From Neolentinus lepideus HHB14362 ss-1 (lineage: Eukaryota > Basidiomycota > Agaricomycetes > Gloeophyllales > Gloeophyllaceae), in contig KV425659.1 in NCBI GenBank assembly GCA_001632425.1, positions 18,546 to 82,545 on the forward strand: 64,000 bases of DNA, in the 5' to 3' direction. Of the stretch, positions 24,378 through 34,742 are shown piece after piece. Under the pieces are notes generated by a model, which saw only the letters and a list, made by a program, of their open reading frames with translations, did not search any database and was not told the origin of the DNA. A program made the translations under genes and the position numbers. How positions within the stretch are numbered: position 1 is the stretch's first letter; the number at the start of each line of letters is the position of its first letter.

Positions 24378-25125
24378 ATGTCTACGAGTCACAATCCTTT
24401 TGCACAAGGCGGGTGGATCAGTGCGGGAAGCGGCCACTCCCGCGACGGGTTCTGGGACACCAGTGGCTCGCCTCCCTCCATCTTTGGCGCTCTGCCCTAC
24501 CCCTCCTCGCCTGCGCTCCCTCCGCCCGTACCCAACTCGATCCTTTTCGTCTTCACCGAGTTCGCGCCGTCGATCCTCAACTGTACTGTTACAGACAACC
24601 GCGCGGCGACGGTGTTCAGCGTCGCAACGGAGACGACGCCGCGGTTCACGTTCGTCAAGGATAGGGATGCGAGGAATATCGCGATGCTCGAGTGGCAGAC
24701 GCACCCGCTTGTTGAAGTGCGCGGGGTGGTGCCGAGGATGGAGGTGCGTGCATGGCTCGCGCTCTCACAGGATGCTAGGTGATGATGTTCACTGTCTCGA
24801 CGGATATGATACTGACTGCCGCTATGACAAAGATCCAGGATCATGACCGTCGGAAACACGCGGTACGCATGGGCACCGAGCGGTAGCCACATCCTCGTAC
24901 GTCCTTCCCCCCTTCTTCCTCGTCCCCGTCCTCGCACTGACATTCACGCGTTACCTCTCCCAGCTCTACACCACCGGCACGTCCGTCCCGGCGGTGCTCG
25001 CCAAGATATCCAAGACGCCCAATTCCGTCACGCTCGAGCTCAGCCCTGCCGCGCTCGAACTCGGCCTCCTCCAGTGCGCCATCGTCGCCACCGTGCTGAT
25101 GCAGTCTGGGCGGAACATCGACTAG
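24378..25125 (+). CDS. DUF6593-like protein, intact copy
   Basis: Small basidiomycete-type protein of unknown function that I match to the DUF6593 family from its overall pattern, without a search. Seen: three exons (24378-24778, 24839-24896, 24964-25125) give 206 residues. A Gly/Ser/Pro-rich N-terminus (MSTSHNPFAQGGW) precedes a beta-rich core with ILFVFTEFAPSILNCTVTD, FTFVKDRDARNIAMLEWQ and RAWLALSQDARIMTVGNTRY. The C-terminus, SVTLELSPAALELGLLQC then VLMQSGRNID, resembles family ends. The exon 1 donor was set at the AG/GTGATG near 24779, which restores frame and the RIMTVG motif; an earlier GTGCGT would break the frame. There is no signal peptide or membrane helix. It belongs to a local tandem array with a broken copy 2 kb downstream. 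Confidence 0.75.
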
Positions 25126-25429
25126 TTGAACACTCTTTTGTTGAAGAAAGCTGAACACCGACACCACACTTACAGTAACTCGCACCTAATACTAATCGCT
25201 GTATCGACTAGCCGTCGTGTTAGCATTTCTTCCGGCACCTAACACTCATCACTTTACTGCTAGACAGATGTATCCATTATTTTTGGGTTAGGCTTTTGAC
25301 CTTTTCTTTGTTCCTACCTGATGTATCCATTACTATCCACCACTCCTGATGTATCACTCTTCTCTCTATTTAGCTCACATGATATATTTATACGTTTTGT
25401 TGTCCGAATCACACCAGGGTCTTCAATTG
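25126..25429. other. 3' region of the DUF6593-like gene
   Basis: About 300 bp of AT-richer sequence homologous to the stretch after the second gene copy (27919-28189), with the shared block GCATTTCTTCCGGCACC. No other gene is visible. Confidence 0.5.
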
Positions 25430-25725
25430 ACTGACTTTCTGGGTCGTTCGCATCTGCAAAGTGTGCGAGCGACGGTGTCCAGCACTTTCCATATGTGTGT
25501 GACCCGGTGGCTCTGCAGTCCACACGAGACCCACGCGATAAGCCGGTCCTTCAGTCCCACTAAGAAATGTTCCTGAGCGCTGACCTCTGTGTTCTGATGC
25601 CGCGAATCTGTATCACGTTACTCTACCACGTTTACACAAGTACCGAAGGAACTTGGCTCTTCTGTCTGTACCCCTGTGACCCTCTAGCGACTTCAAAATC
25701 AAAGACAATTAGCAGTACGCCCAGG
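25430..25725 (+). repeat. 3' flank of a DUF6593 array unit, copy 2
   Basis: Matches the orphan block at 23612-23940 and, in shorter form, 28190-28330. It ends at the left end of the inserted element at 25731. Confidence 0.65.
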
Positions 25726-25876
25726 ACTACTGGGTGACTTCCCATAACGTTAAATCCCTAAATCCCTATTCCGTAGAATGTGCCAGCGGTTTCGCGAAAT
25801 GATTTAGAGATGCCAAATAGGGATGTCCCTAAACCATAAGCCCATTTTAGGGATTTTTATCTCTAATTCCCTATGT

Positions 25877-26293
25877 NNNNNNNNNNNNNNNNNNNNNNNN
25901 NNNNNNNNNNNNNNNNNNNNNNNNNNNNNNNNNNNNNNNNNNNNNNNNNNNNNNNNNNNNNNNNNNNNNNNNNNNNNNNNNNNNNNNNNNNNNNNNNNNN
26001 NNNNNNNNNNNNNNNNNNNNNNNNNNNNNNNNNNNNNNNNNNNNNNNNNNNNNNNNNNNNNNNNNNNNNNNNNNNNNNNNNNNNNNNNNNNNNNNNNNNN
26101 NNNNNNNNNNNNNNNNNNNNNNNNNNNNNNNNNNNNNNNNNNNNNNNNNNNNNNNNNNNNNNNNNNNNNNNNNNNNNNNNNNNNNNNNNNNNNNNNNNNN
26201 NNNNNNNNNNNNNNNNNNNNNNNNNNNNNNNNNNNNNNNNNNNNNNNNNNNNNNNNNNNNNNNNNNNNNNNNNNNNNNNNNNNNNNNNNNNNN
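25877..26293. other. Assembly gap, 417 N
   Basis: Unresolved bases inside the inserted element. Open frames reported across it are artefacts. The true gap length may differ. Confidence 0.99.
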
Positions 26294-26394
26294 CGCTCAC
26301 TGGACGGAAGAGGATAGCGGAGTTCAGAACCGGAGATCTGTGGACCGATTTATCTGCTTTAGCGTCGTTTCGAAGGATTTAGCGTCGTTTCGAA

Positions 26395-26426
26395 GGATAC
26401 AGACGGGGGTAGACCCCTCTGTATCC
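26395..26426. repeat. Hairpin-forming palindrome in the inserted element
   Basis: GGATACAGA and TCTGTATCC flank a GGGGG/CCCC pair, giving a stem of about 13 bp. Immediately upstream a 20-bp block (TTTAGCGTCGTTTCGAAGGA) is repeated twice in tandem. Confidence 0.7.
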
Positions 26427-26563
26427 AAGCTGGTTTACGGAGGCTCGCAGGTTAGCAACGGACAGGGCAACTTCGCCGGGGTCCCAGCGGCATCTCGGCA
26501 GATGCGATTTTAAAGCCCAAATTTTAGGGAAAATACGGATTTAACGTTACGGGAAGTCATCCA

Positions 26564-27041
26564 CTTGTCCTTTAAATTATGATGTGATCAACGTGATGGG
26601 GATAGCAACAATCAGAACTTTATTCTTTGGTCCGGCTCATTAATGGGTGTTTTGATGGGATACGCTGATAGGCTCTACCCCGATGAGGACCTGCCGCTTC
26701 CGGAGGCACCAGGCACTTCTCTTTCTGCCTCTGACTCTCTGGCTCTCTAGCACCCACCCAACAAGGTTTCCTTTGTCCTGACTCCCACCCTTCCGAGATG
26801 TCCGTGGCTCGTAATATTGACCTAAAACGCCATCCAGCGTTTTCTCACTCGCTGACGCACGCCACATCTAGCTGGAGCATGATCGTGATACACCCGGTAG
26901 TCCCTTCCGTGCACACCCAGTCTCGCGGTGCCTCGCCTCATTGCGGTATATAACGCGTCTTCCGGTGAGCCAATGAGTCAGCCAGCCCAACTCCTGCGCA
27001 CGTCCAGCACCTCCGCGCAAATCCTGTCCACCGAGCCCACA
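26564..27041 (+). repeat. Promoter region of the second DUF6593 array unit
   Basis: Matches 23935-24377, the promoter region of the intact gene, across most of its length, including CTTGTCCTTTAAATTA, CACTCGCTGACGCACGCCAC and the TATA block TATATAA at 26947-26953. It shows the duplication unit includes promoter, gene and 3' flank. Confidence 0.75.
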
Positions 27042-27918
27042 TGTCCACGAGACACAATCCTTTTGCATGAGGCAGGTGGGTCAGCGAGGGTAGTTGCCTC
27101 TCGCGTGGAGGGGCCTGGGATACCAGAGGCTCCCTGCCCTGTGCAAAAGGATTGTGACTCGTGGACATGTGGGCTCGGGGGTGCTCGAGTTGCTCGGAGG
27201 TACTGGACGTAGGCAGGAGTTGCGCTGGCTCGACACAACTCCAACACCTCTTAGCTCACATGTCCACGAGTCACAATGCCTTTCAAGAGTCGGATGGGTC
27301 AGCGCTGTCAGCAGCCCCTTGAGCGACGTGGCATGTGACACCAACACCTCCCCGCCCGCCGTCCCCAACTATATCCGCTTCGTCTTCACCGAGTTTGCGC
27401 CGTCGATCCCGAACTGTACCGTTATCAAGATGACGCAGCGATTCACGTTCGTGAAGGATCGAGATGCTCGAGTGGCAGACACACCCGCTCGTGGAGGTGC
27501 GCGGTGTGGTGTCGAGGATGGAGGTGCCTACGTTGGCTTGCGCCTGCGCAGGATGCTGGGTGATTAGGTTCGCGGTCTGTGATGATACGATACCGACTGC
27601 CGCTGAGACAAGGATCTAGGATCATGACCGTCGGAAACGCGTGGTACGCCTAGGCACCGAGCGGCAGCCACATCCTCGTACGTCCTCCACATCCTCGTAC
27701 ATCCTCCACCCTCACCCTCCCTCCTCGCGCCAACACACCTGCTTCTCCGCAACAAGCTCTACACCACCGGCGCGTCCGTCACACGGTTGCTCGTCAAGAT
27801 ATCCAAGACACCTAATTCCGTCACGCTCGAGCTGAGCCCTGCCGCGCTCGAACTCGGGCTCCTTCAGTGTGCGATCGTCGCCACCGTGCTGATGCAGTCC
27901 GGGCGGAACATCGACTAG
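27042..27918 (+). pseudogene. DUF6593-like gene copy, rearranged and broken
   Basis: The 3' half follows the intact copy (FTEFAPSIPNCTV, FTFVKDRDAR, VTLELSPAALELGLLQC, SGRNID to the TAG at 27916-27918). The 5' half is scrambled. The start motif ATGTCCACGAG plus CACAATCC occurs at 27042, again inverted at 27147-27170, and again at 27254. The frame from 27042 hits a TGA in the HNPFA segment, and the frame from 27254 stops after about 17 codons. Part of the middle (ATVFSVATETTP in the intact copy) is missing, and the exon 2 tryptophan before APSG is a stop (TAG). No functional product is expected. Confidence 0.75.
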
Positions 27919-28189
27919 AAAGCTGGACACAGACATCACACTTTCAGTAACTCACACCTAAACTAATTCCGGTATCAACTAGACGTTGCTTTCGCATTTC
28001 TTCCGGCACCATCTTTTCGGCCCCTCGCACTCATCACCTTGCTGCTAGACAGATGCATTAATTATTTTCGCGTTAGACTTTCGACTTTTCCCTACACGAT
28101 GTGGCCATTACTATCCATCACTTTGTATTGCTGCTCTCTAATATGATATATTTGTACGTTTTGTTCTCCGAATCACGTCTTCAGTTGAC

Positions 28190-28330
28190 TAAGTTTCTGG
28201 GTCGTTCGCAGTGTGCGAGAGGTGGTGTTCAGCGTGTGATCCGGTGGCACTGCAGTCCACACGAGATCCACGCGACAAGCCGGTCCTCAGTCCAAACGTT
28301 TCTGAAATCATTCTCTGAATAACCGCGGAC
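28190..28330 (+). repeat. 3' flank of a DUF6593 array unit, copy 3
   Basis: Shortened match to 25430-25560 (TTTCTGGGTCGTTCGCA, GATCCGGTGGCACTGCAG and CACGCGAC). It marks the right-hand end of the recognisable array. Confidence 0.6.
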
Positions 28331-28574
28331 ATGCAACACCTCTGGATAAGTCTCTATAGTTCCATCTGGGCTGACTGCAAAGACAGCTCGTTGAAAATTT
28401 CCCATTTCGGATCGCGCAAAGAATCACTGGACGTCGTTTCGTACAACGAACGGACTCGAATCGATGACCCGCACCATGTCCGAACGAGAGAGTTCGTTCT
28501 GGAAAATACTCTCTAGCATGAAACGCAGTCTCAAGTCTCCTGAGCGAAAAGGAGCGGCCTAGGAGGAGGAGGTC
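28331..28574. other. Spacer, nothing recognised
   Basis: Between the array end and the dehydrogenase-promoter copy. One 61-codon frame without motifs. Confidence 0.35.
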
Positions 28575-28815
28575 AGCTTCCGTCTTGCACTTTAGTAAAC
28601 ATACTTCTGAAGATGGTCATGAGACGCTGAAGACATCCGTTTGAACTTTGGAAAGCCCGGGCCCGCCGAGCCACGAACTAGGAGCCATTGAACCTGGACT
28701 TGCAGCCACACGAAAGCCACATGTTAGTCATTTCCAAGCTCAATCCCAGACGTAATACATCTCTCGATGCAACAATCCATGCCGCGCCAGAAAATTGTTA
28801 ACCAGAGGTAGGTGC
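28575..28815 (-). pseudogene. Third partial copy of the fragment X / D-lactate dehydrogenase promoter junction
   Basis: Parallels 13195-13440 in the same orientation. Shared features are GGTCATGAGACGCTG, the GCCCGCCGA block, CCACGAACTAGGA, ATTGAACCTGGA and the tail of fragment X. It lacks dehydrogenase coding sequence altogether. Confidence 0.65.
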
Positions 28816-29287
28816 AATGCAACTCACAGACCTTTTCGCCCCACGCTAACTCGGATATGGTTATATATGGACTGCAAGGTACGGATACGGCTATGGACTG
28901 AAAGGTACGTAAGCGCATGGTCGCGAAGCAACATGGAGGTAGGCTCAAATATTTCAAGAATTAAGAACGCTCTCATCCGAGCTATAGGAAGCACACCGTG
29001 TTCATGAAATAAGAGCGAAAATGGCAGCTGAACTCTTGGTCGACACGCCTCATCCATCCACAATATATCCAACATCGCCTCCCAATCTATATCTACCCCC
29101 ACCGTCCCGATACTATCTAGATATTACTCAATATACAATGCATAATTAAGTAAAGAATGGATACTCGTTTAGCGTACGAGCAGGCGGCCGTATGTGCATC
29201 AGTTAGTATAGTAACCGAAAATCCAAGAAGTCCAAGAAAGAAGGGACGAGTTTATCTGCGGGCGCGCCAAGTCAACAAACTCAAACA
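28816..29287. other. Intergenic downstream of the transporter gene
   Basis: Contains the 3' end of the minus-strand transporter. No gene supported. Confidence 0.4.
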
Positions 29288-31719
29288 CTAGAGGATCAAC
29301 AACGGGACGCACCGTACGCTGCCGCACCCACTCGCCTCCCCACCCGCCCGCTTCTCCACGTCCCCCACGCTCGCCTTCTCCGCATCGACCACACTCGTAC
29401 TCGCACTCCTCCAACTCTCCCCGCTCCGCCGCCGCCTCCCCTCCACCACCTCCCTCCCATCCGCCATGAAAATCTCGCCCCTCCAAAACGCGACGAGCGT
29501 GAGCGCGAAGAGCACGCCCCACGTGAGGCAGATGGCGATCGTCATCACGAGGTGCGCGACGTAGAACCCTTGGACGTTGAAGATGTCGCCGAGGACTTTT
29601 AAGGTGTTGATCCAGCCGACTACGAGCATAATCAGCTACTCGAACGAGAAGAGAAGGGGAGGGGGAAGGGGTGCGTACCGTTCGGGAACGTCAGCGCCCA
29701 GCCTATGCGCAATCAGCCCTGCCCCAAAACGCCGAACAAGAACGCAAACCCACTCACATCCCAGAATCTCGCTCAGGTGCTTGTGCACCTTCCACCAATA
29801 CGGCAGCGCGCCGAACACGAAGAAGAACGCCGCGAGGCCGAAGAGGAGGACCCCCGCCATGACGCTCGAGGCGTACCAGATCTCGCCCGCTGAGGGGGAG
29901 ACGAGGTTGTGTTGCGGGAGACTAGAAGTGGCACGGGTGAATATGGGAAATGGGAAAAAGGTATATAAGGGAAACCAGAAAAAAGGTGAGTGAAGGGGTG
30001 AATACGAAACCAGAAAAAACGCGAATACGAAACCGAAACCGGGGAAGGGGAACAGGAAGCGGAAATTGGTAGAGACACGCACATCTCCATCGCGCACTTG
30101 CCGAGGTTGATGAGCGCGAGCGCGGTGAAGCCAGGCGGGCCGCAGGCGACGAAGGCGCCGTTGGCTTGGTGGCCGTTGAGGAAGCCGGTCTGGGTGGGGT
30201 GGGGTTGGGGTTGATGGTGGATGGGGGGTTGGCGGGGTTGGCGGGATGGGTGGGTGGGTGGATGTAAGTTAGTGGGTGGTGGGTGGTTAGTTAGTTAGTG
30301 GATGGGTTAGTTAGTTAGTGGATGGGTTAGTTAGTGGATGAGTGGGTAGGTGAGTGGGTGGATGGGTGGGTAGTTGAGTGGGTTAGTTAGTGGGAGCATA
30401 AGATAGTTAGTCAGTGAGCGGTGGATGGGATGGAGGGACAGGGACGTACGGTCATGATACGGATGATGTAGATGCATATGTATATGAACGTGACGAAGAA
30501 GCCGAGGCCTGCGCGAGGGGGGTATATGCGCAGTGGGATGTGAGTATAGGCGAGGTGGGAAGGATACGCGTATATGCGATGTAAAAAGGAGGCAATTGTA
30601 TGCGACGCAAAAAGCAAATACTCATCAGGCGAGATTGAGTGAGAGAGTAAATCACGACTCACCCTGAAAAACGTACCCAACGAGGAGCACCCCCAGCGCG
30701 CGCGGGTCCTCGGCCGGGACGACGCGCAGGACGTTGAACGCGACCACACCGACGAGCATCTGCGTAGATGAAAGGGTGAGTCACCTCCGGCTGTTCAAAG
30801 CTCTCTGTCGTTCTGCGGCGAAATAGAAACGGCAATGAGCGTAGGACTGACCATAGGGAACACCTGCGCGAAAGGAATCAGTCACGAGTAGGTAAGCGGA
30901 ACGAGCGAGCAGGCTAGGTGTGGTGGGAGATTTTCTCTTTGCGCCTCCCCTTCACCGTGGGGAGGCTACACTCGAACTATCGAGTCATTCTCCCATCACA
31001 TCACATCCGGCTCTAGCTTGGTACACGGGTCTCGAAAACGCCACGCTGGTGTGTTTTCGTGTACCCTGACGTACACCTACTACTCAGAGGAAGGTACGCA
31101 CCAGGAATGCCCACGCGGGAGTGAAGGTGGTGAGATCGTGCGGCTTGTTGAACCAGATCATGAGCATGGGGGTGCACACGACGAGGGAGAAGGCGATGTA
31201 GACCCTGCGAGGCGGTGAGATGGAATTCAAAGTCGTGCGGTCATAGATGGAATTCGTGCAGTGAGCAGGAATACTTGGACGCACCAGAATAAAATGTAGA
31301 TGAAGTTGGGGCGGATGTGGCCAGTGGGGACGGCGTAGTTGATGGTGCCGATGATGATGGTGGCAAAGGAGAGGACGCAGAGCGGGACGAAGATGCCCTT
31401 GACCGGGTCCTTGATGAGACGCAGGGCCTGCTGTGGGTACACTGCACCAAGGTCACGAAGAATATTAATGGAAAACGGACAGGAACACACGGATGGTCTG
31501 GAGGAGGAGGGTGGACATGTTGAGGAGGAAGAGGGCGATGTTGATGATGAAGAAGACGGTCTCGACGACGGTGAGCGCGCGCGAGTGGTACTTGACGGCG
31601 GACATGGTGACATAGACGGCGCCGGTGCCCATGCCGATGGGGAACGCCTGCCACGACCATCCGTAGATGCGCCGCGAGAGCGAGCTCACGTGGACGGTGC
31701 TGTCGGCGGGCGGTGTCAT
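29288..31719 (-). CDS. TDT/SLAC1-type transporter (C4-dicarboxylate or anion transporter family)
   Basis: Membrane transporter of the tellurite-resistance/dicarboxylate family, which includes fungal malate uptake (Mae1) and sulfite efflux (Ssu1) proteins. Seen: ten exons (31719-31491, 31441-31285, 31204-31102, 30863-30852, 30759-30663, 30508-30450, 30189-30083, 29921-29758, 29702-29679, 29619-29288) join in phase to 427 residues. Exon 1 has the family start WSWQAFPIGMGTGAVY. Then come NYAVPTGHIRPNFIYILFW, the VFPMMLVGVVAFNV helix, a GPPGFTALALINLGK segment, YWWKVHK and CWALTFPNVGW. About ten helices are expected. The tail is Ser/Arg/Glu-rich and probably cytosolic. Exon 4 is 12 nt and exon 9 is 24 nt. 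The substrate cannot be told from sequence alone. Introns 3 (238 bp) and 6 (260 bp) are unusually long for this locus. Confidence 0.88.
30225..30400. repeat. GT-rich minisatellite in intron 6 of the transporter gene
   Basis: Irregular repeats of TTAGTTAGTGGATGGG and GGGTGGATGGGTGGG-type units fill most of the intron. The units are not telomeric TTAGGG, and the surrounding exons are intact. Confidence 0.8.
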
Positions 31720-33113
31720 CTTGCGGGCAGAAACAGGAAAGGAAAGAGTCTAGGAAACGTAGAGAGAGACGATATAAAAACTTCAACAGCGCGCACAGCG
31801 TTAGCTGCACTGGGCAGAAGAAGGGCTGGGAAGGGTGCGCCGCCTGCCCCGCATTATATGACCGTCCGAAGAGAAGCACAACTCGCGTAGATGATAGCCG
31901 TATAACATAAGGAACCTGTACGCCCAGCTGCCAAGAGGGACGTTGTCGACGGCCACGACCTTGCAATTGGCGCCGAAGCGTTCATATTCTCCACGAAGCG
32001 AACACTCCATCATATCCGACCTTGGCGCTTGACTCGACGATACATACAAGTCATCCGGGTTTCTCATTGCGACGTCTCCAGCACAGGTAGCCAGAACACG
32101 AGTCAAATTTTAGAGTTTATGCAAAGAGTGCGTGCTTGGCACTGCTTTCGCTGCTCTCTCGAAGCAGTCGACGACGCTGCAGAAGGTCCAAAGAAGCACG
32201 GCACCTTTAGATCCATCCCCGATCTTTCCTGTTATGGCAATTTGCATACCGTCTTCGATCCATTTGCCAGGTTCTGTGCTGGACTGGACTGCTTGGCCAT
32301 GACATCGTGCAGTGTGGTGACGTCTATCGTCCACAGCCCAGCTGGCCGTCTCAAGGTCATTTGCTCGATTCCGTCACTCGGTGACAAGGACGACTATAAT
32401 GACCGAGGCATAGCAGGATATATGTGCGTATCTAGGTTCATTCGACGTTTATTTCCGCGGATTATACTTCCGTGCAACAATCTGGTGCCGTACATGACGT
32501 GAGACAAGACATGTCTGAATTGTCGGAGTTCGCGAGGAACACGAGAGGTAGATTGACAGCGCCAAGATTAAAATATTTCCATCTCTATTAGACTGCACCA
32601 TTTCAATTTCCGTATCATTGCCTCGACCTCGACCTCTACACCCGTGTCTTCCCGCCCTCTGCGCCCGTATCTACCCGCTCCTCTTACTCCGAAAACACTC
32701 GTATCTATGCCACTTATCATAGTCCCTCCAGAACGCCCGCCTCACCGACCCATGCACCCATGCACCACTTGTGTCCTCAAAGCCTGTATGAGATACTACA
32801 CGTTCCCGGAAAGGTCCTTTCTTACCCGCCACTCTCCCGTATGTTCGAGACACACCCAACTAGGTGAGACACTTTATCCCGTTGTCTCCGCCATCTCAAG
32901 CCCGTTGCCGGCACCTCTCCCCATGAAAACACGTTCTTACCCCTCACCCTCCCGGCACACCACATTAGCCCCTACTCTGTTTCCCTCTTTCAGCTACTGC
33001 TGTCCGTGCATGTAGACCTCGTCCAGCCCATGTGTTTCTATCACACGCACAGTAAATATTCAAAGCATACTTATATTAGCCGTCCAAAAATGACCGTCTC
33101 AAGGTACTCGGTG
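31720..33113. other. Upstream region of the transporter, no supported gene
   Basis: The promoter of the minus-strand transporter must lie near 31720-32100. The stretch 32620-33010 is pyrimidine-rich on the plus strand and gives a Pro/Ser/Arg-rich frame typical of compositional bias rather than a gene. Confidence 0.45.
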
Positions 33114-33690
33114 CTATTGTCTGAGATATGCAGGAAGACACATAAGGACGTCATAGGAACATCGTGAATACGCGGTGTTTGCAAGAGCTGCTAAGAACGT
33201 GCAGAGGTCACGAATGTTCTGGGAATCAGCGACGAGGTAGCTACACAAACCATGTGCCGCGATATTTGCATGATCAAAGCCACGCACCTTGAAATCCGGC
33301 ATGACACTGACGAGACCTAGTCCTCGTGTGGCATCGCACTCATTCGTTGGGGTGGCAGGACAGTCTTGATATACTATATCTCAAGAGTTTCCTCCTATAC
33401 TAGGCAAATAAGCCTCTCCTCGCCGCATAGCAATGGCACTGGAAAGAATGTACTACTTCGCCGACACTTTTCTCAGAGCACCATTTTGCCAACGTGCCTT
33501 GAAATATCTCTCCTTGGATGAGAAAGTCGAATGGAATAGTCTTGTCAAGGGACAACGCTTTGTTGATCAGTTGGGAGAGCGCCATGACGTTTGGATCATG
33601 AACTTTTGGGTGGGGATGGCGTATGAAGTTGATGTCGTGAAGATAACCGGGCGAGTGGACTCTAAAGTAGAGGTCATGATTGTCAATCGG
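33114..33690 (-). other. Possible unrecognised minus-strand gene or gene remnant
   Basis: From a TAG acceptor near 33690 the minus strand reads PIDNHDLYFRVHSPGYLHD and, further on, VMALSQLINKALSLDKTIP to a stop at 33400. A second open stretch lies at 33330-33114 (MPDFKVRGFDHANIAAHG). The first has natural-looking composition, but I could not join the two pieces, find a start, or recognise a domain. A shorter plus frame (33433-33729) overlaps it; only one of them can be real. Confidence 0.3.
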
Positions 33691-33729
33691 CTACACGAAG
33701 CTGAGATAGGTAGAGTGTGGCACGGATGA

Positions 33730-34742
33730 CCAGCTGTACAATTTTCTTAGTCGAGTTTAAAGCAATATTTGGTTTACACGAGTTCAATCAGCTCAGTGCT
33801 CCTGCCTTAGCGCAGCGTACCCTGTCCAGCGCCGCGTCTGCTGGACAGCGTATCGCGTGTCGTCCCGCGCGTTTTATATGGCGTATCCCGAGTTCTCTGC
33901 TCGGCGTATCTATTGGCCCTCGTCTCACGTCAGCGAACAGTGGATGTGATCGACAACTTAAAGGGCGTTACTTATCTGGGAGGACCAGATAAAAAAAGCT
34001 GGGGGCCGGGCCTTTGTCGGCCTCACCAGTCTTTCTCTGCTGTCCTCCAGGTAAGCAATAATCCCCGCTATTCTCAGCAGCAATCGCGCACTAGGCTTTC
34101 GCTGCTGTCCTCACAGCTCCGTTTCGAGCGCCCTCCCTGGGGTCTTTTTTCTGTTCTCGCATGTGTGTCGTGTGCATGTATTTACTTACTTTGTCTGTGC
34201 GATCCGCGATGCCTCAAAATAATATTCCAGGCTGCTCCGACGCTCGGAGCAGTCGTGTCCCCGTAAACCTTGCGCATTTACAGCGGACTTGCGGCAAAAC
34301 TCTTGCGTCGAGCATATTGTATAGGACCATGTCACCAGCCGGTCTACTTGCTATAGCGGACTGGGTCGGGGTTGAACCCATCGTCAACTGCCGCCTAGTC
34401 GTATCGCTTGTCTAATCACTCTCCTCAACTCCACGAGAGGCGCATCACGTGCCGACGCGATTGTGGCGTGGAAACTTTTGCTCGCGCCTTACACTGAACC
34501 ACTTCGCCTCAGCTTTAACAATACCTGAAAACCTTGGTATATCTAATTTAAATCTAGAGTCCTCACTATGGGTCAATATTGGATATTGTGAGTAATACAG
34601 AGTGCTCCTTTACCGAACTCAGGCACTGATGGCACCCTTCTCTAGCGTCAATCTTGATACGAGAGAAAGCAGAGACTGTGGCAAGTTGAGGGAATTTGTA
34701 CCTTTCAGTCATTCTGGTAGCGTCAGCGGGTGGCTCTTGACG
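33730..34742. other. Intergenic, nothing recognised
   Basis: Kilobase upstream of the F-box-like gene. Short overlapping frames without motifs. A frame at 34602-34742 is continuous with the F-box gene and may extend its N-terminus. Confidence 0.4.

Larger units (their letters stand above)
25731..26563. mobile_element. Inserted element with terminal inverted repeats, no visible coding sequence
   Basis: Left end TGGGTGACTTCCCATAACG and the reverse complement of the right end, TGGATGACTTCCCGTAACG, form terminal inverted repeats that continue through GTTAAATCC (27 bp, two mismatches). The array itself supplies an empty site: before the intact gene, near 23935, the flanks are joined as CCAGAAGTACTTGTCC, while here the element separates CCAGGACTAC from CTTGTCC. 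At most one base is duplicated, so no target-site duplication can be assigned. Half of the 833 bp is an N gap, so transposase content is unknown. It could be a short non-autonomous DNA transposon. Confidence 0.6.

Noticed and set aside
25823..26382. Open frames of 145-169 codons across the gap
   Set aside because: They consist almost entirely of N-derived unknown residues, so they carry no coding evidence.
30225..30400. Possible interstitial telomere repeat
   Set aside because: Units are TTAGTTAGTGGATGGG-like, not TTAGGG, and lie inside an intron.
32644..33015. 123-codon plus-strand Pro/Ser/Arg-rich frame
   Set aside because: Follows a pyrimidine-rich DNA tract; the composition alone explains the absence of stops.
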